DNA from: Candidatus Firestoneibacteriota bacterium
GTDB taxonomy: Bacteria > Oederibacteriota > D2-FULL-39-29
Assembly: GCA_903928075.1 (NCBI GenBank)
Contig: CAIYPD010000061.1
Location: 1 to 64,000, forward strand
DNA: 64,000 nucleotides
Direction: 5' to 3'
This document shows, piece after piece, positions 1 to 9,175 of the stretch (its first letter is position 1; each line of letters opens with the position of its first letter). The notes below the pieces were generated by a model. The model did no database searches and was not told the DNA's origin. It saw nothing but the letters and a program-made list of their open reading frames with translations. The translations under genes and the position numbers were made by a program.

Positions 1-661
1 ACTCATCTATTTTCTCAAATATTTCCTGATAAGCAGAGATAACATCCCTCCACCCCCCCGACTCTAAAATAAATTCCCATGGTTTTTTTCTGTAAATATC
101 CTCATAGCTTTTCAAATTAAAGTCTACTTTTATTTTACCATCTTCCGGTTTTATGGCAACACTCTTTTGACTCCTTAAATCACCATCTTGGAACATTTTG
201 CTATTAAAATATATCCATCCTGATTTACGACATAAGTAATATGGATCGATAAAACCACCCACCTGTTGATAGTGACCTTTATTGTAATATTGAATCAAAT
301 ATCCCTGCTCGAATAACGGATGACTCACTTTAACAGTTTGACGTGAAAACCAAGAACCCAGAATAATCGGGAAATGAAAAGTTGTTTTAGGCGATATTAA
401 ATATTTTCCATTCTCATCAGAAAATACAACTTGCTCTGCGCATGTCCCACCAACATCAAACATCTTTTGTTTATACCAAATGCATTTAATCTCTGCATTT
501 TGAATTGGTTTTCCAGTAACTCCATCTATAATGAGGCCTTCTATTTGCAAAGTAGTATGAAAAGGAAACCATTCTTTTACCAAAAAAAATGAATATACAG
601 AACTTACCCCGTAAATGAAAATCACTGCAAATATTATACTATTTATTTTTAAACGGTTCAT
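1..661 (-). CDS. Partial hypothetical membrane-anchored protein (N-terminal hydrophobic segment, possible carboxypeptidase-regulatory-like beta domain); runs off the window edge
   Basis: Read by hand: ATG at 661..659 on the minus strand, open to position 1 (MNRLKINSIIFAVIFIYGVSSVYSFFLVKEWFPFHTTLQIEGLIIDGVTGKPIQNAEIKC...). Missing from the ORF track because no stop lies in the window. Confidence 0.75.
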   Translation of the reverse strand, partial: MNRLKINSIIFAVIFIYGVSSVYSFFLVKEWFPFHTTLQIEGLIIDGVTGKPIQNAEIKCIWYKQKMFDVGGTCAEQVVFSDENGKYLISPKTTFHFPIILGSWFSRQTVKVSHPLFEQGYLIQYYNKGHYQQVGGFIDPYYLCRKSGWIYFNSKMFQDGDLRSQKSVAIKPEDGKIKVDFNLKSYEDIYRKKPWEFILESGGWRDVISAYQEIFEKIDE

Positions 662-770
662 ATGCCACCCTGAACTTTAAAAATACATGCAAACCGACGA
701 ACGCAATTATTTACCAATCCTTTAATTCTTATTTTCACTTATTTCTTCGCCTATTTTTATCCGTCATACA

Positions 771-1742
771 TCATCTATTATCTATTGATTTATTATTTTT
801 AGCCAAATACACCGCCATTTTCGCCGCCTCTATGAAGCTACTTGGATTCGCGATGCCCTTCCCTGCTATATCGTAAGCCGTGCCGTGGTCGGGAGAGGTG
901 CGTATTATGGGAAGGCCCAGGGTTATGTTGACACCGGTCTCAAAACCGACCATTTTCAATGGGATTAAGCCCTGGTCATGATACATACAGACAATAGCGT
1001 CATATTCGCCTTTCATTGCCTTGTAAAAAAGTGTATCAGGAACTACCGGGCCCATAATTTCAACACCTTTTATCTTTTTTGCGGCTTTTATCGCGGGGAA
1101 TATCTCTTTTATTTCTTCCTTGCCGAACATCCCGCCTTCCCCGGCGTGCGGATTCAAAGCCGAAACGGCTATGACGGGTTTTTTCAATTTCATATATTTC
1201 TTTAACCAGTTGGCGGTGAGAGTTATTTTTTTCAGGACCTTTTCTTTTTTAATAAGCCCGGGAACACTGGCAAGGGAGGTATGTATAGTGACCAATACTA
1301 CCCGGAGGCAATCCCCCGTGAGCATCATCGCGTAATCTTTTGTACCCGTAAGGTCAGCAAGCATTTCGGTATGGCCGGGATATTTAACACCCGCCGCATG
1401 AAAAGCTTCTTTGGTGATCGGAGCTGTGACCATAGCGTCTACAATTTTTTCCTGTGCAAGCCGTATGGCGAGCTCAATATATTCATAAGACGCTCTTCCG
1501 CAAATGGCGTTTACCTTACCCGGAACTACCTTTTTGGAAATATTTGCCATATCTATATAGAAGACATCCGGAACTCTTATTTTAAAACGGCCGGCTTCTT
1601 TGCGAAGAAACTCATAATCGCAGATAACAATAGGTTCGCAAATTTTCACGAGTTCCCGGAGAGACTTTAAGACTACCTCGGGCCCTATCCCCGCAGGATC
1701 CCCGATGGTGATAGCAATATTTGGTTTGCGTCTATAGCTCAT
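771..1742 (-). CDS. pdxA: 4-hydroxythreonine-4-phosphate dehydrogenase PdxA
   Basis: ITIGDPAGIGPEVV N-terminus, MYHDQGLIPLKM and GLPIIRTSPDHGTAYDIAGKG motifs. Confidence 0.96.
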   Translation of the reverse strand: MSYRRKPNIAITIGDPAGIGPEVVLKSLRELVKICEPIVICDYEFLRKEAGRFKIRVPDVFYIDMANISKKVVPGKVNAICGRASYEYIELAIRLAQEKIVDAMVTAPITKEAFHAAGVKYPGHTEMLADLTGTKDYAMMLTGDCLRVVLVTIHTSLASVPGLIKKEKVLKKITLTANWLKKYMKLKKPVIAVSALNPHAGEGGMFGKEEIKEIFPAIKAAKKIKGVEIMGPVVPDTLFYKAMKGEYDAIVCMYHDQGLIPLKMVGFETGVNITLGLPIIRTSPDHGTAYDIAGKGIANPSSFIEAAKMAVYLAKNNKSIDNR

Positions 1743-1769
1743 AAATATTTTAGCACACTCCTCATATTA

Positions 1770-1815
1770 CATCTTAAATTCTAAGATCAAAATTCTAAAT
1801 TCTAAACAACATCTT
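1770..1815. repeat. Dispersed AT-rich repeat family A (copy 1)
   Basis: attctaagatcaaaattctaaattctaaacaa in the intergenic region upstream of pdxA. Confidence 0.65.
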
Positions 1816-1868
1816 TGAAAATATATAATCACAAAGCTTTTGTTTCGAATTTAGTGCTTGCTTTTATG

Positions 1869-2651
1869 TTACTTCTGGCATTTCGGGCAATACTCGGTGC
1901 CTCTCCCGGCCACGCTTACCGTTTCCAGTTTATGGGTCAAGGGGCACCGGCCCTTCTTTTTACCATGTACCGAAAAATCGCCGCTGTGCTCTCCGGTTAT
2001 CTTCCCTTTTATTTTTTTTCTTATCTGTTTGATCGCGGTCTTAAGCGTATCCACTGTGGAGTGAAAAAGAATTTTTATATTTTTTTCTTCAAGTCCGCCG
2101 GCAACCGTCTGGGGCCTTATTTTGGCATTATAGCAAATCTCATCGGCATAAGCACTGCCGATGCCTGTAATCTTCTCTTGATTGAGCAGAATATCTTTTA
2201 CTGCGTTTTTCGGCATATCCTGTATGAGTTTTCTAAAAAACTGCAGAGTAAATTCCGGAGCTAAGGGGTCCATAACTGACTCCCCCCTGGTATCAAAGCG
2301 CAGCTTGAGCCACTGGGTATGGTCTTTAAAAACAAGAACTTTTTTATCAACAAAATAAAAAGCCGCAACCGTATATGCCGGCAAGAGCTCTTTTTCCTTC
2401 ATATAATGTAGTTCACCGTGAATCATCAGATGCAAAAGCAGAGTCTTTCCGTCGTCGAAAGTAAAGAGTTGTTGTTTGCCCACCCGCTTTACAGATTTGA
2501 TTATCTTACCCTCGACTGCGGCAACAAACTCCGTAGGGGTCAAAGGCAGAACCGGGTTTTCCTTAATTACCGCTACTTTCTTTATCTTTTTTCCCGCCGT
2601 GTTTTTGTTCAGATTTTCGGCAAGCACTTCAAGATCTGGTAGTTCAGGCAT
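1869..2651 (-). CDS. Fpg/Nei-family DNA glycosylase (atypical zinc finger)
   Basis: MPELPDLE N-terminus, GIGSAYADEICYNAKI H2TH region, C-terminal YCPKCQK. Confidence 0.9.
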   Translation of the reverse strand: MPELPDLEVLAENLNKNTAGKKIKKVAVIKENPVLPLTPTEFVAAVEGKIIKSVKRVGKQQLFTFDDGKTLLLHLMIHGELHYMKEKELLPAYTVAAFYFVDKKVLVFKDHTQWLKLRFDTRGESVMDPLAPEFTLQFFRKLIQDMPKNAVKDILLNQEKITGIGSAYADEICYNAKIRPQTVAGGLEEKNIKILFHSTVDTLKTAIKQIRKKIKGKITGEHSGDFSVHGKKKGRCPLTHKLETVSVAGRGTEYCPKCQK

Positions 2652-2653
2652 AA

Positions 2654-3532
2654 TTACTCCTTGTGGGAAAAGTCGGCCTTAATTATCGCGCCTGCCTTAA
2701 CCATTGTTCTGCTGTTTGGATCCCATTTTATTATTTCATGTTCGTAAAAAATAAGATTATAGCCGCCGGTCTTTTTATCTTTTAGTTCCTTTATAATTTC
2801 TTCCGCGCCCGGAGGCTCCCGGGTGAGCCGCCGCTGCAATATTATTTCCAGATTTTTATCTCCGTCAAGGTCAAAATAGCGTTCTTCAACCCAGGCCCCT
2901 TCAAAAGAATATATTTTTTTGAACTTCCCCTCTTCGAGCACATAAAAAAATCTTTTACTCCAGGTATCATCACCGGCAAACATCATGGCAACCAGCACCG
3001 GAATGTCATTTTTAGAAAACTTTATCGTCTTAAATCCGTAGAGCGCTGCCGGAAGCATACCTTCAAGTTTTATCTCCGCAAGTCCCTTATTTGTTTCTTC
3101 AAAAAAAAGAATATTTCTTTCCTTTTCCCCTCTGTAGTACGCAGCATAGTAGTTTGCGCCGGCATAGACAAAAGAATCACAGCTTTTAAATTTCAATTTT
3201 TCCACGCCACCCGCAATTTCTTTTGGCAGGCCAGGTTTTGAGTTACCTGCTCCTTCGGCCATGTTCATCACATACGGATTTTCACCGCTGAGCTTGCCTA
3301 TATTCTTCTGCTGAATTTCAGCCAGTGCTTCTTCTATTTTATTCTTTGCGCCGGACTGCTCCCAAAGAAGAAGGGCTTTTTCCATCCGGGCAAAAACGGT
3401 GCCTTCGGGCGTCAAATCCTTTTTCCCTGCATCAGAGACCAAAGAGTCTTCGCTGTTCTCAAAGTAATTATAGAGAAGCGCGCAGCCAACCACCAGTACC
3501 AACGCCGTCAAAACGCCAGCCATTCTTTTCAT
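2654..3532 (-). CDS. Hypothetical protein with N-terminal signal/anchor
   Basis: Full-length ORF with hydrophobic N-terminus, tightly spaced with neighbours. Confidence 0.7.
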   Translation of the reverse strand: MKRMAGVLTALVLVVGCALLYNYFENSEDSLVSDAGKKDLTPEGTVFARMEKALLLWEQSGAKNKIEEALAEIQQKNIGKLSGENPYVMNMAEGAGNSKPGLPKEIAGGVEKLKFKSCDSFVYAGANYYAAYYRGEKERNILFFEETNKGLAEIKLEGMLPAALYGFKTIKFSKNDIPVLVAMMFAGDDTWSKRFFYVLEEGKFKKIYSFEGAWVEERYFDLDGDKNLEIILQRRLTREPPGAEEIIKELKDKKTGGYNLIFYEHEIIKWDPNSRTMVKAGAIIKADFSHKE

Positions 3533-3533
3533 C

Positions 3534-4175
3534 TTAAAAAACCCTCAATCCGTCAACGAGCCTGAGTGCTTCGTTAAAAAAATTAAGCATATTATACTGT
3601 TTTGAACCAAGAGCGATTATTCCGGCCAGCATCAAAAGATTGACCAGGTAGATAAAGGTAAAAGAAAAGAGCAGTCCAAACTCCTTAATATCCGTCTGTT
3701 TTTGTTTTAAGGAATAGAGCGTCAGGGCCAGGTGAAAACTGTAGGTAAAACCTATTAAAAACATTATATAATCAACATATTTTATATCAACTATTATATA
3801 GACCAGAAGCGCCAGGACCGTATAAAATGGGAAAAAATACGGCGCCAGAACCACAAGAAAATTTGATTTGTCCATGGTAACACTACCGCCCTCATGAGAA
3901 ACATTTAAGGCCTTAACTTTTCCGCCAAAAAGCGTGGCCCAAAAGGCATGCGTTAACTCATGAGCCATAACATGCATAAAAACCGGGCGATAAAGAATAA
4001 AATGAAGGAGGAGGTAACTTATAAAACCCGCAAGCAGAACTATCTCGCCATGCTGTATTTCTTTAAAATAAAGAAAATTTTTGAAAAAGGCCACAGTCAG
4101 CACCGCATTTACCGGAAGCAGAAGGAGAGCAATAATGAACCGGAACAATCTCACAATACCTCCGAGAGACAACAA
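3534..4175 (-). CDS. M50-like membrane protein with HEXXH motif
   Basis: HVMAHELTHAFWATLFGGKV with several predicted TM segments. Confidence 0.7.
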   Translation of the reverse strand: MLSLGGIVRLFRFIIALLLLPVNAVLTVAFFKNFLYFKEIQHGEIVLLAGFISYLLLHFILYRPVFMHVMAHELTHAFWATLFGGKVKALNVSHEGGSVTMDKSNFLVVLAPYFFPFYTVLALLVYIIVDIKYVDYIMFLIGFTYSFHLALTLYSLKQKQTDIKEFGLLFSFTFIYLVNLLMLAGIIALGSKQYNMLNFFNEALRLVDGLRVF

Positions 4176-4230
4176 GACTACAAGATAACAAGGGACAAGA
4201 AAGAAGCTTAAAGCATTGCACTTACATAAA

Positions 4231-4348
4231 TATCCCTCAACGGTTTTAGACCTTACAAACCTTACAGACTTTATAGACCTTTACGGACTTTTACAGACCC
4301 TTAACACTATCCTTCAACGATCTTAGACCTTACGGACTTTACAAACCT
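4231..4348. repeat. Degenerate decamer array TTAYRGACYW (family B), two half-arrays each headed by TCAACGRTYTTAGACCTTAC
   Basis: TTATAGACCT TTACGGACTT TTACAGACCC TTAACACTAT at 4271-4310; direct repeat 4231-4256 / 4309-4334 with 3 mismatches. Confidence 0.8.
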
Positions 4349-5062
4349 TTATATCTCTTCATCTTCATCAACTTCCATTGTCTTGTCGTTAAACGGCTTA
4401 ACTACCACACAAAACTCACCGAGTATTTTCTTCGAAGTAAAATAATCTATGACCTCCGTCGCAGTACCCCGCACTGTTTCTTCAAATTTTTTTGTAAGTT
4501 CCCTGGAAACCGAAATAAAAACTTCACCCAGAACCGTTCGGACATCATGAAGTGCCTTGATTATCCGGTGCGGCGACTCATAAAAAACAATTACCATATC
4601 CGAATTCTTTAACGCTTCCAGTTCCTTCCTGCGTTTAGAAGGTTTTTTCTTTAAAAAACCCAAAAAAACAAATTTATCCGCCGGCATACCGGCGACCGAT
4701 AAGGCTGAGATTACCGCAGAGGGCCCGGGCACAACTTCGACCTTAATTCCGTTATTTCTTGCCTCAGCAACCAGCTGCCAGCCGGCATCGGAGATACAGG
4801 GCGTACCCGCATCAGACACAACAGCGATACTTTTACCTTCCAACAGAGAGGAAATAAGATTATTGCCTTTAAAATTTTTGTTGTACTCATGATAACTGGT
4901 TAGAGGCTTTTCAATGCCGTAATGGGTCAGAAGTGTTTTTGTGACCCGGGTATCTTCTGCCGCAACAAGATCAACTTCTTTTAAGATCCTAACTGCACGA
5001 AAGGTAAAATCTTCAAGATTTCCTATCGGCGTACCTATTATATAAAGCGTCCCGCTGCTCAC
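4349..5062 (-). CDS. rsmI: 16S rRNA (cytidine1402-2'-O)-methyltransferase
   Basis: LYIIGTPIGNLEDFTFRAVRILKEVDLVAAEDTR and SDAGTPCISDAG motifs. Confidence 0.95.
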   Translation of the reverse strand: MSSGTLYIIGTPIGNLEDFTFRAVRILKEVDLVAAEDTRVTKTLLTHYGIEKPLTSYHEYNKNFKGNNLISSLLEGKSIAVVSDAGTPCISDAGWQLVAEARNNGIKVEVVPGPSAVISALSVAGMPADKFVFLGFLKKKPSKRRKELEALKNSDMVIVFYESPHRIIKALHDVRTVLGEVFISVSRELTKKFEETVRGTATEVIDYFTSKKILGEFCVVVKPFNDKTMEVDEDEEI

Positions 5063-5577
5063 TATTTCACCTGCAGGAGCGACTCCACTCTCATTTTATT
5101 AATTTTATACTTTTCTTCGTCCGGTTTTAACTTCATGCTCTTTTTGTAGGCAGAAAGTGCTTTTCCCAGGTACTCTATTTCGGGATCAATAGCAGCTTCC
5201 CCTGTTACTTCTTTGCCTGCTGTTTTTGATTTATCCCTTCTATCGGCTTTCTTTTTCATGAAAAAACCGATGTTCTCATAAGTTATCCCCAGATTGTTCC
5301 AGGCGTTATGGTTAGCCTCATCTTCTTTTACCGCTTTTTCCAGCCAGATCAGGGCTTCGTCCCATTTACTGTCTTTTATCAGCGTAAAACCTATGTTATT
5401 ATAGGCCCAGGCCTTTGCCACATTTTCTTCTTCTTTACAAAGAGCAAGCGCTTTCTTAAACCACTTTATAGCTTCTTCGCTGGTTTCTGCCTCATGCCCT
5501 TTATTAAACGCATCGCCTCTTTCACCGCCCAGGACAAACGCCGCCGCAACTAATAGCAATGCAACTGTTTTTTTCAT
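5062..5577 (-). CDS. TPR-repeat protein, secreted or periplasmic
   Basis: Signal-like N-terminus; TPR-like [28 protein letters not shown] and [13 protein letters not shown]. Confidence 0.8.
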   Translation of the reverse strand: MKKTVALLLVAAAFVLGGERGDAFNKGHEAETSEEAIKWFKKALALCKEEENVAKAWAYNNIGFTLIKDSKWDEALIWLEKAVKEDEANHNAWNNLGITYENIGFFMKKKADRRDKSKTAGKEVTGEAAIDPEIEYLGKALSAYKKSMKLKPDEEKYKINKMRVESLLQVK

Positions 5578-8174
5578 TCCAATTCTCCCTGAGCATCTGA
5601 GTCGTCATCGTCTTTTGCCGCAAGCTTCGCTACATTAGCGACCTTATCACCGGTTTCTAATTTAATTAACCTGACACCCGAGGTGGAACGCCCGGTAGTT
5701 CTTATAGCTTTTACTTTGGTCCTGATTATCTGCCCGGAGGCGGTTATCAACATCACTTCATCCTCGTCATTTACTTCCCGTATCCCGACAACCTTCCCGG
5801 TCTTTGCATTGGCTTTCAGGTTGGTCAAACCCTTGCCGCCCCGGCCCTGCACGCGATACTGATTCAGTTTGGTGCGCTTGCCGTAACCATTCTCGGTCAC
5901 GGTCAATAGATCGGCTTTTTCGGTTACAACTTCCATACCGACGACCACATCCAGTTTCGCCGCTTTCCCGAGTTTAATACCCTTAACACCTATTCCGGCC
6001 CGGCCTATCTCTCTGACATCATCTTCTTTAAACCTGATGGCAAAACCGTTCTGGGTGGCAACAATTATATCCTGGTTCTTTTTGGCTACCTTAACCCCGA
6101 CAAGTTCATCCCCGTCGCGAAGACGCAGAGCAATAACTCCGGTAGACCGCGGGTGGGCAAACTCACTCATCTGGGTCTTTTTTATCATCCCCTGCTTGGT
6201 GGACATATGCAGGAAGACATCGTTTTTGAATTCCTTTGTCGAAAGCGCCGCAGTCACATTCTCCTGGCCTTCAAGTTTTATAAGGTTTACAATTGCTTTA
6301 CCTTTGCCGTACCTTCCGGCCTCAGGAATTTCGTAGACTTTAAGCCAGTAGCATTTACCGCGGTTGGTGAAGAACATTAGGTAGTCCTTTGTGGTAGTTA
6401 CAAATAAATCCTCCACAAAATCCTCATCCTTAGTCTCCATACCGGTAATACCTTTTCCACCGCGTTTTTGCGCCTTATAACTGGTGACCGGGATCCTCTT
6501 GATGTACCCGGCATGGGAGAGAGTTACAACCACCTCTTCATCCTTAATAAGGTCCTCAACATTTATATCTTCAAACTTGCCGATTATCTCGGTTCTTCTC
6601 GGGTTGTTATACTTTTGTTTTACCATAAGCAGTTCTTCTTTTATAAGGTCCAGGACTTTTTGAGGATCAGCCAGAATATCTTTTAACCGGTCAATGGTCT
6701 TGCTAAGTTCCTTATATTCTTCCTCAATTTTATTTCTTTCCATATTGGTTATCTGGTGAAGCTGCATAGCCAGAATTGCTTCGGCCTGAAGGAGGGAAAG
6801 GCGGAAGTTCTTAATTAAAGCGTTCTTTGCCGTTTCCTTGTCTTTGCTTTCCCTGATTGTCTTTATTATTGCGTTTAATTCTTTAAGGGCGATTCTTAAG
6901 CCCTCAAGTATATGCTGTCTTTTTTCGGCTTTTTCAAGTTCAAACTTTGTTCTTCTTACAACAATTATCTTTCTATAAGAGATAAATTGAACCAGAACGC
7001 CTTTTAGATTTAGAATCTTGGGCTGCTGATCCACCAGGGCAAGCATAATAACGCCAAAAGAAGTCTTCATAGCCGTATGCTTGATAAGGTTGTTAAGAAT
7101 TATCTGGGTGTTTTCTTCCCGTTTTATTTCAATGACGATGCGCATGCCGTCTTTATCCGACTCATCCCGCACATCGGCAATCCCCTCTATCTTTTTATCC
7201 CGGACTAAATTGGCTATAGCCTCGATAAGCGTCGACTTGTTAACCTGGAAAGGTATTTCATAGACTATAATTCTTTCTCTGCCTTTTTTATCCGTCTCAA
7301 TTCTTGTTTTTGCCTGGCTTACTATCGAGCCCCTGCCGGTAGTATAGGCGTCTTTAATTCCGTCCCGTCCGAGAATATAGCCGCCTGTCGGAAAATCCGG
7401 GCCTTTAATAACGGTCATAAGTTTTTCTACAGTCGTCTCCGGATCGTCAATGATCATCACCGCGCCGTCAACCACTTCGCCGAGATTATGCGGCGGGATA
7501 TTTGTCGCCATACCCACAGCTATACCTGCGCAGCCATTAATAAGCAGGTTCGGTATCTTTGCCGGAAGCACGGTTGGCTCTTCACGGGACTGATCATAAT
7601 TAGGAATAAAATCCACAGTATTTTTTTCTATATCGGCAAGCATCTCTTCGGCAATGGGCGCCAGGCGGATTTCGGTGTAACGCATAGCAGCCGCGGGGTC
7701 ACCGTCGACGCTGCCGAAGTTACCCTGTCCGGCTAAAAGCGGATACCTTAAAGTAAAATCCTGGGCAATTCTAACCATGGTTTCATAGACCGCTGTATCG
7801 CCATGAGGATGGAAATTACCGAGAACTTCACCGACGACCTTTGCGGATTTTCTATAAGGCTTATTGTGATGCAGTCCCATTTCGTTCATCGCATGAAGTA
7901 TCCGGCGCTGAACGGGTTTTAAGCCGTCACGCACATCAGGTAAAGCGCGTCCGACAATAACGCTCATCGCGTACGAAATATAGGAAGCTTTTATTTCTTC
8001 CTCAATATAAATAGGAACTATATGTTCTTTAATATCCGGAAGTCCCTGTTGAACAGGAATAGGCAGTTTAGCCTTCTCATCCTTGGGTGTTGAAGTCTCC
8101 GGCGTGTTTTTTGGCGTTTCTTTATTTACCTTACCTGCCAACTTTTTGGGTTTATTCTGTTTCTTCTTAGCCAA
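5574..8174 (-). CDS. gyrA: DNA gyrase subunit A
   Basis: [52 protein letters not shown]; GyrA-box-like QKRGGKG; TTG start preceded by GGGGG. Confidence 0.97.
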   Translation of the reverse strand: MAKKKQNKPKKLAGKVNKETPKNTPETSTPKDEKAKLPIPVQQGLPDIKEHIVPIYIEEEIKASYISYAMSVIVGRALPDVRDGLKPVQRRILHAMNEMGLHHNKPYRKSAKVVGEVLGNFHPHGDTAVYETMVRIAQDFTLRYPLLAGQGNFGSVDGDPAAAMRYTEIRLAPIAEEMLADIEKNTVDFIPNYDQSREEPTVLPAKIPNLLINGCAGIAVGMATNIPPHNLGEVVDGAVMIIDDPETTVEKLMTVIKGPDFPTGGYILGRDGIKDAYTTGRGSIVSQAKTRIETDKKGRERIIVYEIPFQVNKSTLIEAIANLVRDKKIEGIADVRDESDKDGMRIVIEIKREENTQIILNNLIKHTAMKTSFGVIMLALVDQQPKILNLKGVLVQFISYRKIIVVRRTKFELEKAEKRQHILEGLRIALKELNAIIKTIRESKDKETAKNALIKNFRLSLLQAEAILAMQLHQITNMERNKIEEEYKELSKTIDRLKDILADPQKVLDLIKEELLMVKQKYNNPRRTEIIGKFEDINVEDLIKDEEVVVTLSHAGYIKRIPVTSYKAQKRGGKGITGMETKDEDFVEDLFVTTTKDYLMFFTNRGKCYWLKVYEIPEAGRYGKGKAIVNLIKLEGQENVTAALSTKEFKNDVFLHMSTKQGMIKKTQMSEFAHPRSTGVIALRLRDGDELVGVKVAKKNQDIIVATQNGFAIRFKEDDVREIGRAGIGVKGIKLGKAAKLDVVVGMEVVTEKADLLTVTENGYGKRTKLNQYRVQGRGGKGLTNLKANAKTGKVVGIREVNDEDEVMLITASGQIIRTKVKAIRTTGRSTSGVRLIKLETGDKVANVAKLAAKDDDDSDAQGELE

Positions 8175-8184
8175 TGTTCCCCCT

Positions 8185-8214
8185 AAAAAAACAAAAACCC
8201 CGCTCTAAAAGCGG
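8185..8214 (-). terminator. Intrinsic-terminator-like hairpin in the gyrA leader (possible attenuator)
   Basis: Minus strand CCGCT-TTTAG-AGCGG followed by GGTTTTTGTTTTTTT, about 10 nt before the TTG start. Confidence 0.65.
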
Positions 8215-8231
8215 TCGCTATTTAATACCTA

Positions 8232-8260
8232 ATTATAACAGAAACCCCTTTGTTAATCAA
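8232..8260 (-). promoter_or_regulatory. Sigma70-like promoter for gyrA
   Basis: Minus strand TTGATT-N17-TATAAT (-35 at 8260..8255, -10 at 8237..8232). Confidence 0.7.
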
Positions 8261-8284
8261 TACTTTTAGGGAAAACAGCCCCCT

Positions 8285-8321
8285 GATTACACAGGTAAAC
8301 AAAGGAGGTTACACAGATAAA
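8285..8321. repeat. Two tandem copies of GRTTACACAGRTAAA (family D), 22 bp apart
   Basis: gattacacaggtaaa at 8285-8299 and ggttacacagataaa at 8307-8321. Confidence 0.6.
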
Positions 8322-8377
8322 AGAAACTGCGGATGTTTACGCTTTTTTGAAAGACGTTTTGGCAGCAAAAACCATCT

Positions 8378-9175
8378 TTAGCACGAAAGCGTATATTTCT
8401 TTATCAAAGAAGCCGCAAGGTTTGCCTCTTTTTTGGTCAGGCTTTCTTCGGCAAATGTCGTATTATAAGTCTCTTTAAAACTCAAGACCAGCTGTTTGCA
8501 TATTTCAACTTTTTTTGGCTCTTTACCGAGGACGGCATCAAGGGCGGTAACTTTTTCTTTGAAATCTTTTTTTGCTGTGGAAACATCACTATCGAGTTTT
8601 ATTACGGAAAGCATTTTGTTCAGGTCGTTCAAGTTTAGCAGGATGGATCCGTGTTGTAAAAAGAGTTTTCCGTTCCTTCTCTGGGCGCTGCCGACGAGTT
8701 TTTTTCCGCCGGAGACCACATCATACTTCGACGGGCGCACAAAACAGTAGACGCTTTTGTCTTTTGGATCGGCTTTTCCCCGGTAAGTTGCAGTTACGCC
8801 GAGGTTATTTATGCCTCTTACAATAAATTCCTCAAGGCAGCGGTAAGACTCGTCAACATTCACCGGCACAAGAGGGCTGGGAAGCGCCGCAGTTATAGAG
8901 TAGGTCAACTCGGCATGATGGTAGATGGCTCCGCCGCCGGTCATTCTCTTTGTAATATCTATACCGAATTCTTTACACCGGAGAAGGTTAAGAGTTTCTT
9001 TTGGTTTTTGAAAATAACCGAGAGAGATACAGGCAGGTTCCCAGAAATAGAATCTTAGAGTACCGTCAAACCCTGATTTTTCGCTTTGCAGAAAAAGTGC
9101 TTCGTCTATCGCCATATTCTCCGGGCCTGTTTTGGCCCCGGAAAAAAGCAACCGCCAGTTACCGCTTTTTTTCAT
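8378..9175 (-). CDS. Lipoate-protein ligase A / octanoyltransferase LipM family
   Basis: GNWRLLFSGAKTGPENMAIDEAL, KRMTGGGAIYHHAELTYS, GGKKLVGSAQRRNGKLFLQHGSILL. Confidence 0.92.
   Translation of the reverse strand: MKKSGNWRLLFSGAKTGPENMAIDEALFLQSEKSGFDGTLRFYFWEPACISLGYFQKPKETLNLLRCKEFGIDITKRMTGGGAIYHHAELTYSITAALPSPLVPVNVDESYRCLEEFIVRGINNLGVTATYRGKADPKDKSVYCFVRPSKYDVVSGGKKLVGSAQRRNGKLFLQHGSILLNLNDLNKMLSVIKLDSDVSTAKKDFKEKVTALDAVLGKEPKKVEICKQLVLSFKETYNTTFAEESLTKKEANLAASLIKKYTLSC

Noticed and set aside
4231-4348. CRISPR array
   Set aside because: Units are only about 10 nt with no unique spacers of 25-40 nt and no cas genes.
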